Of a DNA stretch of 64,000 bases, positions 1 through 8,203 are shown piece by piece; within the stretch, counting starts at the first letter, position 1; each line of letters starts with the position of its first letter. The translations under genes and the position numbers were made by a program. The stretch covers positions 372,001 to 436,000 of the forward strand of contig NZ_AP024652.1 in assembly GCF_019977315.1 (NCBI RefSeq), given 5' to 3'. This DNA comes from Arthrobacter sp. StoSoilB22. GTDB lineage: Bacteria > Actinomycetota > Actinomycetes > Actinomycetales > Micrococcaceae. Below the pieces are notes generated by a model, which was given only the letters and a program-made list of their open reading frames with translations, was not told where the DNA came from and did not search any database.

Positions 1-70
1 CGGCCACCTTGCCGGCCAGGTCAAGGGCGTCCTCGACGGTGAGGAGGTCCAGTGCTACCTGCAGTTTCAT
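1..70 (-). CDS. hxlA: 3-hexulose-6-phosphate synthase, N-terminal fragment
   Basis: Only the first 23 codons lie in the window; the gene continues off the left edge. They read MKLQVALDLLTVEDALDLAG and onward, the typical N-terminus of the orotidine-5'-phosphate-decarboxylase-fold hexulose-phosphate synthase. This enzyme condenses formaldehyde with ribulose 5-phosphate to give 3-hexulose 6-phosphate. The gene lies 75 bp downstream of hxlB on the same strand, and the partner isomerase next door is the main support for the call. The start is the ATG at 68-70, preceded by an AGAAGAA-type purine run. Confidence 0.8.
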   Translation of the reverse strand, partial: MKLQVALDLLTVEDALDLAGKVA

Positions 71-145
71 GGGTTCTTCTTTCTTTCGGAGGGTTTCGTT
101 TGGAACGGATGGTGAGTGTTGGGGCGAAGCGGGTTTTGGCGCGAG

Positions 146-742
146 CTATTCGAGGTTGGCGTGGCGCAGCCAGAGTTGCTCGGCGGGCTCTTCGGTGTTC
201 TCCCACAGGGTTTGGAACACTGCTTCGGTTGCCAGGAAGAGGGATTGCTCAAACAGGCTGCCGGAGTATTGGCGGGAAAGGCCGGAGCCGTGATCGGTCT
301 TTTGCACTGCGGGAATGATCACCAATGCATCGGCCATGCCGGCCAAAGGTGATCCCGGGTTGGTGGTCAGAGCAGCCACGTCCGCGCCGGCGGCGATGGC
401 TGTTTCGGCTGCCTTGACCACGCCTGAGGTGGTCCCTGAGCCGGAGGCCACCACAAGGAGGTCGCCGGAGGTGATGGCAGGTGTGGTGGTGTCCCCGGCA
501 ACATGGACCGTCAAGCCCAGGTGCATGAGGCGCATGGCCGCCATGCGGAGAACCAACCCGCTGCGGCCGGCGCCGGCAAGGAAGATCCGCTCCGCCCTGC
601 GGATCCTGCCCGCCAGGGCCGCCAGCTGGTGGGCGTCGATTGCATTGGTGGTGCTCACTATTTCGTCCTGGATCAGGGACAGGTTGAGGGCGGCCTGGGC
701 TGGTGTAGCGCTCAGGGAGGGCTTGTCTACTACGGCGTCCAC
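146..742 (-). CDS. hxlB: 6-phospho-3-hexuloisomerase
   Basis: This 198-residue cytoplasmic SIS-domain protein isomerises 3-hexulose 6-phosphate to fructose 6-phosphate, the second step of the ribulose-monophosphate route. Visible motifs are the sugar-phosphate loop GAGRSGLVLRMAAMRLMHLG and the second SIS segment VVASGSGTTSGVVKAA. Length fits the family (about 180-200). The frame stays open upstream to 1390, but that extension runs antisense through the neighbouring regulator. I chose the GTG at 742 because GGAGAGA lies just before it and the protein then starts at the usual place. It is first in a leftward operon with hxlA, so formaldehyde fixation or detoxification is the likely role. Confidence 0.9.
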   Translation of the reverse strand: MDAVVDKPSLSATPAQAALNLSLIQDEIVSTTNAIDAHQLAALAGRIRRAERIFLAGAGRSGLVLRMAAMRLMHLGLTVHVAGDTTTPAITSGDLLVVASGSGTTSGVVKAAETAIAAGADVAALTTNPGSPLAGMADALVIIPAVQKTDHGSGLSRQYSGSLFEQSLFLATEAVFQTLWENTEEPAEQLWLRHANLE

Positions 743-880
743 ACTCTCTCCTTTACTTGCCGTGGTTCTGCTTCCCTTCCAGCTTGGTGCAGTAACCGGG
801 TGGGCGTAACGCTGATTTGGGATGGCTCTTCCCACCCCTTTGGGTAGTTTCTGCCGGGGCTGGGCACGTATGCTGGCCGG

Positions 881-2143
881 ATGCAGAACTGGGCACTCCT
901 CCACTCCATTAGCGATCTGGCAGCCGCGCCGCTGAACCGCATCGCCGAAGCCCTCCGCACCGCCACACTCCCGTTCCTCGCCAGCAGTGCCCTGGTGATC
1001 TTTACCGAGGACTGCACCGGCCGGCCCCAGAAGAAGGCGGGTGATGAAGGCGTGGTCAGCCGCGTATCCATCGCCGAACTGGACCGGCTGAGGTCGGCGA
1101 TGCCCGGCGAGGTCCCATGGCGCACTTCCGCGCTCATCGCCGGTGAGGAACGGGAAGTTCTCGCCTTGGGCTATGGGCCCAGTCAGGCGCTCCTGGTCCT
1201 GACCGACCCTTCGCCGGTTGAAGGACCGCAAAAGGAAGAGGAGGCACTTCGTCTGCTCAGCTATCTTTGGCGACTCACCGCCCGACGCATCCAGGAGAAA
1301 GTAACCGACGCGCCGCCGTCGTACCTTTTGGAATCGCGGGCGGCATCCGCTGAGCGGATCCGTGTGACGGCCGAGTTGATCGACCAGCACTCCACCACTC
1401 TGGAAACCCTGCTGGCGGCCCTGCGGTCGACCTCCATGGACGACGCCGCGGCCCGAACCTCAGTGACGGACCTCGCGGTCAAGGCTTTGGTGGACCTGCG
1501 GACGGTTAGCGACCGGACCAGCGATCTTGTGGAAGAGCCGGTGGTGACTGCGTTCGAGCGGCTTCGCGAGGATCTTCGGCCCTTGATGCACTTCAGCAAT
1601 ATCGACATTCAGTTCATCGAGCCGCCCGCCAACGGGCGTGCTCTGCCTGGCGAAGTAGCCCATGCTGCCCGCGCCGTCGTTCGCGGCCTTGTGTTGGCCA
1701 TCGCGGAGCAGCCGGATGTCCGGCGCGTCCGTGCGCAGTGGGACTGCGACGGTGAGAACCTGCTGATCAACGTGCGCGACGACGGCCTTGGAGCCCTCAC
1801 TCCGGACTCGCCCAGCATCACCCGGTTGCAGCAGCGGGTGCAGGCCGTTGATGGGCGGATGTCCCTTGACGTGATGCAGGGGTGGGGTGCGGATATCTCC
1901 GTGGTCTTGCCGCTGGACCCGCCGGCAGCGCCCATTGGTGACGTTGCCGCCTGGGATCTGGCGCCGAGGGAGCTGGAAGTTCTGCAGTTGCTCACCGCTG
2001 GGCAGCGGAACCGGAGCATCGCGGGCGCTCTTCATATCAGCGAAAACACGGTGAAGTTTCACATCCGTAACCTCTTCCGAAAACTCGACGTGCGTTCCAG
2101 GGCAGAGGCGATTGCCTTGGCGCACTCGGCCGGACTTCGCTAG
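881..2143 (+). CDS. LuxR-family regulator with kinase-like ATPase region
   Basis: This 420-residue protein ends in a LuxR/NarL-type helix-turn-helix at about 355-420 (LAPRELEVLQLLTAGQRN, then SENTVKFHIRNLFRKLDVRS), which binds DNA. The central part (about 150-340) resembles the dimerisation and HATPase part of a NarX-type kinase, with VRDDGLGAL where an N/G1 box would be. The first 120 residues look GAF-like but are not diagnostic. There is no receiver domain, so sensing and DNA binding appear to sit in one chain. It diverges from hxlB across 138 bp and is the obvious candidate regulator of the hxl operon (inference). No clear ribosome-binding site precedes the ATG. Confidence 0.75.
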   Translation: MQNWALLHSISDLAAAPLNRIAEALRTATLPFLASSALVIFTEDCTGRPQKKAGDEGVVSRVSIAELDRLRSAMPGEVPWRTSALIAGEEREVLALGYGPSQALLVLTDPSPVEGPQKEEEALRLLSYLWRLTARRIQEKVTDAPPSYLLESRAASAERIRVTAELIDQHSTTLETLLAALRSTSMDDAAARTSVTDLAVKALVDLRTVSDRTSDLVEEPVVTAFERLREDLRPLMHFSNIDIQFIEPPANGRALPGEVAHAARAVVRGLVLAIAEQPDVRRVRAQWDCDGENLLINVRDDGLGALTPDSPSITRLQQRVQAVDGRMSLDVMQGWGADISVVLPLDPPAAPIGDVAAWDLAPRELEVLQLLTAGQRNRSIAGALHISENTVKFHIRNLFRKLDVRSRAEAIALAHSAGLR

Positions 2144-2391
2144 CTGTACTTACTTCCTTGCGTCGGCGCATCTGCGGACACGCTGAGCGATTCGCCGACC
2201 GGTGATGGCAGAGAATATTTATTTCCCTTGGGGCGCGGGGGTCAAATGCGCCTCATTGTGGGCTATCTTGATCGTTATGCGGCCCCGGATCGTCAATTGG
2301 CGCATTGCCTCAATTGGCAGGTTGCTTAGCTAAAGGGGCTAATGTTCTACAGCACGTTTGCAATTGTTCCGTATCGATGAAAGGAAATGCC

Positions 2392-2613
2392 TTGGCTGTT
2401 TCTGTTGAATTGGGCAAAGCACTCGATAAAGCCTACGAGAACTCCACCCTTGACGAAATCCTGGCGGCCCCGCCGTCGGCGCTCGCCGGACTTACCGACA
2501 AGCACAGCGAACTTCTCGCTGAACTGGGTATCAAGACCGTCAGGGACCTCGGGAGCAATAAGTATTTCGCCACCGCCGGCGTGCTGGTCGCGCTGGCTGG
2601 TAAAGCCGGCTAA
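2392..2613 (+). CDS. small conserved-type protein, unknown function
   Basis: The product is a 73-residue soluble protein without a signal or membrane segment. It has a helical N-terminal part (VELGKALDKAYENSTLDEI) and a C-terminal helix-hairpin-helix-like stretch (LLAELGIKTVRDLGSNKYF). The second part resembles the short LGI-xTVxDL motif of HhH-type DNA-binding modules, but I do not recognise a named family. The TTG at 2392 is preferred because AAAGGAAA lies 5 bp before it. An in-frame ATG at 2377 would add five residues but has no Shine-Dalgarno sequence. It is monocistronic, with a strong hairpin 14 bp downstream. Confidence 0.6.
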   Translation: MAVSVELGKALDKAYENSTLDEILAAPPSALAGLTDKHSELLAELGIKTVRDLGSNKYFATAGVLVALAGKAG

Positions 2614-2626
2614 CTCGCACCGCATC

Positions 2627-2663
2627 AGCGGACGACGGCGGGAGGTCCCCGCCGTCGTCCGCT
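2627..2663. terminator. strong stem-loop between convergent genes
   Basis: A perfect 16-bp inverted repeat (AGCGGACGACGGCGGG and its complement) encloses a 5-base loop. It lies between the stop of the small + strand gene and the stop of the - strand gene at 2684, so it can serve both. There is no long T run. Confidence 0.75.
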
Positions 2664-2683
2664 GACTGTTACGGTGCTTCCGG

Positions 2684-2893
2684 TCAGAGTGGCGCGTCGA
2701 TGCCGAGGTCTTCGAGTGCCCAGGACAATATCCGCAGCTCGAAGGGGTGCCGTTCCTGAATCTCAAAGACGTAGGCGTCAAGCTCGAGGACGGGAGCATT
2801 CCCTCCCTCGGCCCAGTACCTGATCCATAGGTCTTCGAGATCTATGGTCCGGTTTCGTATGAGCTCTCTCGCTGTTTTGCGTGGATCTTCCAT
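2684..2893 (-). CDS. small acidic hypothetical protein
   Basis: The 69-residue product starts MEDPRKTARELIRN and contains the segment IDLEDLWIRYWAEGGN. It is soluble, aromatic-rich and acidic, with no recognised domain. The start ATG is at 2893. It is convergent with the preceding small gene, with the hairpin at 2627-2663 between them. I infer that it is real from its placement, amino-acid composition and isolated reading frame; the function is unknown. Confidence 0.5.
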   Translation of the reverse strand: MEDPRKTARELIRNRTIDLEDLWIRYWAEGGNAPVLELDAYVFEIQERHPFELRILSWALEDLGIDAPL

Positions 2894-3028
2894 GGCAGGT
2901 GTCCCGTTGCAAGCGGCGGGTCGCTCTCGGAGTGGATTAATCAGGTTCCTTACTTATGAACCATACCTTCTGCTCGGATTCCCGGGCAATGGGTGACGGG
3001 AAGCCGAAGTGTTCCTACGATTAGGCTC

Positions 3029-3766
3029 ATGGAACCCACTGCAAATGCTGAACACATCAGAAGCCTGCACGAGCTGGTGGTCGGTAGTTCCGACATCCAC
3101 GGGATTTTGAACGCGGTGACCGGCTTTGCCCGCGATGCGATGAGCAAGGTAGCAGGCGAAAACATCGACTGCGCTTTGACGCTGCGCCGGCGCAAACGCA
3201 CCGCCACAGTTGCCGGCAGCAGCGAGAGGGCCGTGCAGCTGGACAAAATCGAACAGGAACTTCAGCAGGGACCCTGTTTGGAAGCCCTCGACGCCGGGCA
3301 TCCTGTGCTTCTGGCTGACGTCGCCACAGACACAAAATGGCCGCTTTACAGCAGAGCGCTCGCAGCTGAGGGCGTCCGCAGTGCGTTGGGCGTTCCCATG
3401 GACTTGGGCGAGACATCTCAAGCGGTCATCAACTTCTTTGCACCCACAGCGGGCATCTTTACGGATGCTGTGATTGCTGAAGCTACCGCCTTCGCCGATG
3501 TAGTGGGCAGCACGTTGCGTCTGGCCATCAGGATCGAAGCGGTGGAGCAGCTCAACGCCGACCTCAAGACGGCGATGTCCTCCAGAACAGTCATTGACCT
3601 CGCATGTGGTGTCATCATGGCCCAGAACCGTTGCAACCAGGACGAAGCCTTCAGCGTGCTGACCAAGGCGTCAAGCCACCGAAACCAAAAACTGCACGCC
3701 GTTGCCTCGGAAATCATCGCCAACCTCAGTGGCAGTACTGACAATCAGTTGCGCTTTGACGACTAG
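3029..3766 (+). CDS. GAF and ANTAR domain protein (putative antiterminator)
   Basis: This 245-residue cytoplasmic protein has an N-terminal GAF sensor (about 20-165, with QGPCLEALDAGHPVLLADV) and a C-terminal ANTAR RNA-binding domain (about 176-232, with AMSSRTVIDLACGVIMAQN). ANTAR domains bind paired hairpins in mRNA leaders and prevent termination. In actinobacteria the GAF-ANTAR pairing is common and usually senses stress or redox signals. I chose the ATG at 3029 because the alignable part begins there; a GTG-type extension to 2993 adds nothing family-like. Its stop codon lies inside an 18-bp tandem duplication (see the repeat at 3748-3783). Confidence 0.88.
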   Translation: MEPTANAEHIRSLHELVVGSSDIHGILNAVTGFARDAMSKVAGENIDCALTLRRRKRTATVAGSSERAVQLDKIEQELQQGPCLEALDAGHPVLLADVATDTKWPLYSRALAAEGVRSALGVPMDLGETSQAVINFFAPTAGIFTDAVIAEATAFADVVGSTLRLAIRIEAVEQLNADLKTAMSSRTVIDLACGVIMAQNRCNQDEAFSVLTKASSHRNQKLHAVASEIIANLSGSTDNQLRFDD

Positions 3767-3783
3767 TTGCGCTCTGACGACTA
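3748..3783 (+). repeat. 18-bp tandem duplication over a stop codon
   Basis: Two adjacent 18-bp copies (AGTTGCGCTTTGACGACT, then the same with one C for T) begin in the last codons of the GAF-ANTAR gene and run just past its stop. The second copy repeats the stop in the same frame, so the duplication does not change the protein. Confidence 0.85.
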
Positions 3784-4074
3784 GTGGTCAGTGCAAGCGG
3801 CCCCTTGCTTGCCGCCGCCAAGTGACGACGGCGGTCGCGGCGCACCGCCGTCGGGCTTGCGGGCAGGGGCGGTGGAAACTGTGGCAAGCCTGCGGGGCCT
3901 GGTGCGCCCCAGAAAGAGCGTGGCAAAAGGTGCAAGCAGCAGGAGCAGGCTAACAGTGCCCAACCCGGCGAGGCCTGCAACGAAGACCAAACCGGCCATG
4001 AACAGAAGGTGGATGTCCGACTGTTCCGTCAATGACAGGGTGGTTACGAAGGCCGGACTTTGAGATAGTTTCAT
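3781..4074 (-). CDS. small membrane protein, unknown function
   Basis: The 97-residue protein has a hydrophobic block at about 22-56 (HLLFMAGLVFVAGLAG, then a leucine run LLLLLAPFATLFL), read as one long or two short membrane helices. A basic, proline-rich tail follows (GRTRPRRLATV, then a Gly/Pro/Lys end). AGGAG sits 5 bp before the ATG at 4074, which supports translation. It is convergent with the GAF-ANTAR gene. No family is recognised. Confidence 0.6.
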   Translation of the reverse strand: MKLSQSPAFVTTLSLTEQSDIHLLFMAGLVFVAGLAGLGTVSLLLLLAPFATLFLGRTRPRRLATVSTAPARKPDGGAPRPPSSLGGGKQGAACTDH

Positions 4075-4442
4075 ATTTGCTCCTGCGGGGCGTCATTTAC
4101 TCACTTTTCCTACTGCTGATGAGTGTTGTGAAAAGCCGGAAAGTGTCGGCAATTTTGGCGTGTTTCTTTGGAGCTGAAACTTTAATCCGAATTCTGCATC
4201 ACGTTTCCGCAGGTCAGAGCACATATCCAGTGCCCATGTCGTTGAATCGCGCTCTGCGCCGTTGCCCTTTTCGGCCGCGTTGCGGTTCACCGACGGAGTT
4301 AGCAGTGGTGGGTGTGGCGGGTTCTGGGGCCCGCCCGGGGCGCCATCACTGCGTAAACCGGGCTAGTGCGGTCGGTCGTCTGAGTCGCGGCCGACCGCAC
4401 GATCCGGTAGACGGCCGGATTGCGCAAACCTAGACTGACCGC
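4075..4442. other. 368-bp gap without a convincing gene
   Basis: The 4075-4250 part is noticeably AT-richer than the surroundings and probably holds the promoter of the small membrane gene at 4074. The 4310-4440 part carries a 10-bp hairpin (4366-4400) and a 6-bp one (4402-4420) just before the META lipoprotein. A 133-codon open frame at 4032-4433 crosses this region but has coding-unlike composition in its second half. Confidence 0.5.
4366..4400. other. inverted repeat upstream of META lipoprotein
   Basis: GTGCGGTCGG (4366-4375) and CCGACCGCAC (4391-4400) form a perfect 10-bp stem with a 15-base loop, 43 bp before the lipoprotein start. It could be an operator or a leader hairpin; no T run follows. 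Confidence 0.5.
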
Positions 4443-4823
4443 ATGGCGCACACCCAGCCCCGCATCCTCCGCGCTGTTTCCCTGGCATTCATTGCAGCCA
4501 TCGTGATGGCAGGCTGCGCCGGAAGCGGCACCAGTCCTTTCGTCGGTGTCTGGGGTGACACCAGCGATTCCAAGCAACCCTCCCTGGACCTCACCTCAGA
4601 TGGCAGTGCCACCGGAACAGATGGCTGCAACAGGCTCATGGGAACGTGGAAAGAGGACGGCAAGACCATCTCGTTCGGAGGTTTCGCGTCCACCCGCATG
4701 GCCTGCGAGGGCGTCGATACCTGGCTTTCGCAGGCCGCGACGGCCAAGATCCAGGAAGACGGAAAGTTGGCTGTGTTCGGCCAGGGCGGGGATGTGATCG
4801 GGACGCTCGCTCCCGGCAAGTAA
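4443..4823 (+). CDS. META-domain lipoprotein
   Basis: The 126-residue product has a signal peptide ending in the lipobox VMAGC, with Cys25 as the predicted lipidated residue, so it is exported and membrane-anchored. The rest is a single META/HslJ-like domain, shown by DGCNRLMGTWKEDG at about 60-73 and FASTRMACEG at 81-90. META domains occur in heat-shock and surface proteins, and no catalytic role is established. The ATG at 4443 gives the expected n-region (RILR) and h-region. The gene converges on the MFS exporter at 4855. Confidence 0.85.
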   Translation: MAHTQPRILRAVSLAFIAAIVMAGCAGSGTSPFVGVWGDTSDSKQPSLDLTSDGSATGTDGCNRLMGTWKEDGKTISFGGFASTRMACEGVDTWLSQAATAKIQEDGKLAVFGQGGDVIGTLAPGK

Positions 4824-4854
4824 CCGAAACCCGATTGGAGCCCGAGGCAGCGAA

Positions 4855-6171
4855 CTATACGGAGTCCGGCTGGGTGTCTGCAGATTCCGGATCCGCGGTG
4901 CTGGAGGACAAGGGGTTCTCAATCTCGTCGGTCATCATGCGTGCTGCGAAGAGCGCCACGAAGGCCATGATGGGGCACACCAAACCGGCAACGAAGAAGA
5001 TGAGCCAGATAGGAATTACCTCGGCCATGGGCCCGGCCAGCGCCATGGACACCGGCATCAAGGCCAGCGAAACGAAGAAGTCCAGGCTCGAAATCCGGCC
5101 CAGTAAATGCCGTGGCACTCGCCGTTGCAGCAGGGTCCCCCAGATGACCATGCCAACTCCCTCGGTGGCACCGAAGACGAGCATCGCGGCGCCGAGCACC
5201 CAGAAATTGTCCATGAATCCGATCGCGGCAACCGGCAGGCTTCCCAACCCCCACGTCACCACCATCACGGTCAGATAGCGTCGGGGAAGGCGGAACGTTG
5301 CCGTGGCCAGCGCGGCCGCGGCGCTGCCTACTCCCATAACTGCCAGCAGGAAGCCGAACGTCCTCGAGTCGCCGCCCAATTGATCGCGGACCACGAACGG
5401 AAGCAGGACCTCGATGGGACCGATCAGGAAAAGCACGGACAAACACGCCCAGATAAGGGTCCACAGAAGCCACGGCGTGCGGATGGTATAGCTGAATCCC
5501 TCCCGAAGGTCCTTCAATAGTGAGGACTTGCCAGTCGCTGCAGCGTCCGGTCCAGCGTCACCCCGGCCTGGAGCGAGTGGCGCTTGACGGCTCAGGAGGT
5601 TCACCATCCCAAACGCCAGCAGGTGGCAAACGGCCACCCCGGCCACTGCATGGGCCGGGGACAGCACTGCCACCAGGATTCCCGCGATGGCCGGACCGGC
5701 CGCCTGCTGCAAAACCGGCCGAACTGTTCCTTCCAGGCCATTTGCCGCCAGGAGATCGTCGGCGGGCAGGATCCGCGGGAGCATGGCCGAATACGCGGGG
5801 AAGAAGAATGCCTGGCCCACACCTATGACGAAAGCACCCACGGCCAGATGCCACAGTTCAATGACATTGAACATGGCAAGCGCTGTGATGGTGGCAATGA
5901 CAGCCAGATTGGCGCCCTCCACCGCGATGATCAGGAGCCGCTGCGGGAACCGGTCCGCCGCGATGCCACCGGCCAGGACGAAGCCCACCAACCCGATGCT
6001 GGCTGCGGTGGCCACCAAGGACAGTTCAAGCGGGCCGCCGCCAAGGTGTATCACCTCATAAACCATCGCCACCGCCCACATACCGGAGCCGAAGATGGAA
6101 ATGGACAGCGCGGAAATCAACACCCGGAATTCCCGGTGTGCAAAGGGACGCAACGCTCTCAGCGAGGCCAT
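4855..6171 (-). CDS. MFS exporter (MFS_3 / EntS-like)
   Basis: This 438-residue integral membrane protein has about 12 predicted helices. The cytoplasmic-loop motif GGIAADRFPQRLLIIAVEGA after helix 2 fits the MFS motif-A region, and the long central loop (about 200-225) separates the two halves. Overall it resembles the MFS_3 group, which includes macrolide and enterobactin exporters, so drug or small-metabolite efflux is likely; the substrate is unknown. It is monocistronic and convergent with the META lipoprotein. The start is ATG at 6171. Confidence 0.85.
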   Translation of the reverse strand: MASLRALRPFAHREFRVLISALSISIFGSGMWAVAMVYEVIHLGGGPLELSLVATAASIGLVGFVLAGGIAADRFPQRLLIIAVEGANLAVIATITALAMFNVIELWHLAVGAFVIGVGQAFFFPAYSAMLPRILPADDLLAANGLEGTVRPVLQQAAGPAIAGILVAVLSPAHAVAGVAVCHLLAFGMVNLLSRQAPLAPGRGDAGPDAAATGKSSLLKDLREGFSYTIRTPWLLWTLIWACLSVLFLIGPIEVLLPFVVRDQLGGDSRTFGFLLAVMGVGSAAAALATATFRLPRRYLTVMVVTWGLGSLPVAAIGFMDNFWVLGAAMLVFGATEGVGMVIWGTLLQRRVPRHLLGRISSLDFFVSLALMPVSMALAGPMAEVIPIWLIFFVAGLVCPIMAFVALFAARMMTDEIENPLSSSTADPESADTQPDSV

Positions 6172-6249
6172 TTCACTAGCCTAAACCTGTGTGTTGGTGG
6201 CGTGCCTGGCACCCCGGTTACCGAACCCGGGTCCGGGAGGAAACTCCAG

Positions 6250-6417
6250 TTAGGAAGCGCCCGACGGCGGCGCGTCGTCGTCGTCGATGTCCGCACCTTC
6301 TGCGGGGTCCTGGCTGTGCAAACCGGTATCGTGCGGAACCCAGCCTTCAGTTTCACCCTCCGCCGGTGTGTCGGCGTGGTGCCGGACGGCATGTTCGTTC
6401 CTGTCCGAGGCGTTCAT
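6250..6417 (-). CDS. small acidic hypothetical protein
   Basis: The 55-residue product starts MNASDRNEHAVRHHADTPAE and ends with an Asp-rich tail (EGADIDDDDAPPSGAS). It is strongly acidic, soluble and predicted disordered. The ATG at 6417 is chosen over an upstream one at 6462 because AGGGAG lies 9 bp before it. Nothing indicates a function. Confidence 0.5.
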   Translation of the reverse strand: MNASDRNEHAVRHHADTPAEGETEGWVPHDTGLHSQDPAEGADIDDDDAPPSGAS

Positions 6418-6616
6418 AACGGATACTCCCTGTCCTTGATTGGACTGCTTCCGTGAGTGCATCCCAGTTTACGCCCGGAGGATGGTCGATGGGGGTCCGC
6501 TCTCCGCGGAATACTGTCCACATACGGCCTTTACCGTGTCTCGCAAAGCGAGGGCGTGGCATAGGCTGAAGCAAGCAGTTCCCCGTGAAACGACTAACTG
6601 CCAAGGAGAGGTGAAG

Positions 6617-7435
6617 ATGCCCAAGCGCCCCAACCCGGCGGTGAAGATCGCCCAGGAAACAGCCCACAACGCAGTCTTTGACGCTGAAGGCAACACCAAG
6701 CCCGGAGTGCACAATATGCTGCTGAAGGCTGTGGAAGTCCAGCGACCCCTGGTCCTGGCCAACCTCCGCCGGCTCCAACGGAGGCACCCCAATGATTCAC
6801 CGGCGCAGCTGGCCGCCAAGCTGGAGCGCCACTACCTGCTGGCCATCTCCGGCGGGGGCGCGGCGGTGGGTGCTACCGCCGTCGTGCCTGGTATTGGAAC
6901 CGCGGCGTCGCTGGGACTATCCGCGCTCGCAACCGTGGGCTTCCTGGAGACCACAGCGCTCTACGCGTCGTCGCTTGCGGAGCTGCACGGCATTCGGCTG
7001 ACGGATCCTGTGCGCGCGCAAACCATGGTCATGGCCATCATGCTGGGAGAAGAAGGCACGTCCATGCTGGGTGCCCTGAGCGGTCAATCGCTGGGGCGCG
7101 GCAAAGGCGTGACCAATGCCTGGGGCCGGACGCTGACCAAGAAGATTCCAGGAAGCGGCTTCGGAGTCATCCGGGACTCCATCCAGCGTGCGTTCCTGAA
7201 GAACCTCCTGAAGCGGCAAGGAACCGCGTTCCTCGGACGCGCCCTGCCGTTCGGCATAGGCGCCGTAGTGGGTGGCGGCGGCAACCTGATGATGGGCCGT
7301 GCTGTGGTGTCCACCGCCAAGGAAGCGTTCGGCCCGTTACCGGACACCGTCCCTGGCGAGCTGCTCCCAAACGCTCCCAGGAACACCGTGAACAACCCGA
7401 CTTTGGAAGGCGGTAGCAGTGGATCTGAACGCTGA
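6617..7435 (+). CDS. hypothetical protein with glycine-rich hydrophobic core
   Basis: The 272-residue protein has a helical, basic N-terminus (about 1-70, with RPLVLANLRRLQRRHP) and a glycine/alanine-rich hydrophobic centre (about 75-130, with AVVPGIGTAASLGLSALATV). A second glycine-rich patch lies near 215-230 (GRALPFGIGAVVGGGGN). It looks membrane-inserting or membrane-associated, and EcsC-like proteins share this flavour, but I cannot assign it. AAGGAGAGG 7 bp before the ATG is a very good ribosome-binding site. Its end overlaps the start of pxpA by 17 bp, so the two may be co-translated. Confidence 0.75.
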   Translation: MPKRPNPAVKIAQETAHNAVFDAEGNTKPGVHNMLLKAVEVQRPLVLANLRRLQRRHPNDSPAQLAAKLERHYLLAISGGGAAVGATAVVPGIGTAASLGLSALATVGFLETTALYASSLAELHGIRLTDPVRAQTMVMAIMLGEEGTSMLGALSGQSLGRGKGVTNAWGRTLTKKIPGSGFGVIRDSIQRAFLKNLLKRQGTAFLGRALPFGIGAVVGGGGNLMMGRAVVSTAKEAFGPLPDTVPGELLPNAPRNTVNNPTLEGGSSGSER

Positions 7436-8168
7436 CCTCGGGGAGTCCTTCGGCTCCTGGACCATGGGGGACGACGCCTCGATGTTCCGCATCGTGAGCA
7501 GCGCCAACGTGGCCTGCGGATTTCACGCCGGGGATCCCCTCACCATGCTGGACAGCTGCCGTGCGGCGTTCGAACTGGATGTCCGCGTCGGCGCCCATGT
7601 GGGGTACAGGGACCTGGCCGGCTTCGGGCGGCGTTCCATGGACATGACTTTTGACGAGTTGTTCGGAGACGTTCTCTACCAACTTGGTGCCCTCGACGGC
7701 ATGGCCCACGCGGTGGGAGCATCGGTGGACTACGTCAAGCCCCACGGCGCGCTTTACAACAGGATTGTCCGCGACGCTGAGCAGGCAGAAGCCGTGGTGG
7801 CGGCCGTCCATGCTTACGATCCCGGTCTGCCGGTTCTCGGATTGCCAGGGTCAGCGTGGCTGACGCTCGCCGAAGAAGCCGGGCACCCGGTGTTCCGCGA
7901 AGCATTCGTGGACCGGGCTTACCTGCCGGACGGGACCCTGGTACCGCGTACGCAGGAAGGCGCCGTGCTGCAAGACCCCGCAGCCGTGGTGGCCCAGGCC
8001 GTGCGGCTGGCAACACGCAAGGAAGTGCTGGCCATCGACGGAACAGTGGTGCCAGTGCAGGCCGATTCGCTGTGCATCCACGGCGATACGCCCGGCGCGG
8101 TGAACATGGCTGCTGCGGTTCGGGAGGGCTTGGAGAAGGCCGGCGTTGAGATTGAAGCGTTCGCATAA
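7419..8168 (+). CDS. pxpA: LamB/YcsF-family protein, 5-oxoprolinase subunit A type
   Basis: The product is 249 residues, the normal family length. It begins MDLNADLGESFGSWTMGDDA, the diagnostic N-terminus, and has NVACGFHAGDPLTM and HVGYRDLAGFGRRSM further in. PxpA, with PxpB and PxpC, makes the ATP-dependent prokaryotic 5-oxoprolinase that opens the ring of pyroglutamate to glutamate. The GTG at 7419 is the only start that keeps the conserved N-terminus, and it lies inside the preceding gene. The usual PxpB (KipI/AHS1) gene is absent from the operon, which makes the activity of this set uncertain. Confidence 0.88.
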   Translation: MDLNADLGESFGSWTMGDDASMFRIVSSANVACGFHAGDPLTMLDSCRAAFELDVRVGAHVGYRDLAGFGRRSMDMTFDELFGDVLYQLGALDGMAHAVGASVDYVKPHGALYNRIVRDAEQAEAVVAAVHAYDPGLPVLGLPGSAWLTLAEEAGHPVFREAFVDRAYLPDGTLVPRTQEGAVLQDPAAVVAQAVRLATRKEVLAIDGTVVPVQADSLCIHGDTPGAVNMAAAVREGLEKAGVEIEAFA

Positions 8169-8203
8169 ATCCGTGTCCGTAAACGTGTGACTGGGGAGGT
8201 CCG

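Noticed and set aside
743..1390. Upstream extension of hxlB (open frame to 1390, minus strand)
   Set aside because: It runs antisense through the LuxR-type gene and is not protein-like; the GTG at 742 has a ribosome-binding site and the family start.
4032..4433. 133-codon plus-strand frame
   Set aside because: It overlaps the small membrane gene and crosses two hairpins; the second half looks non-coding.
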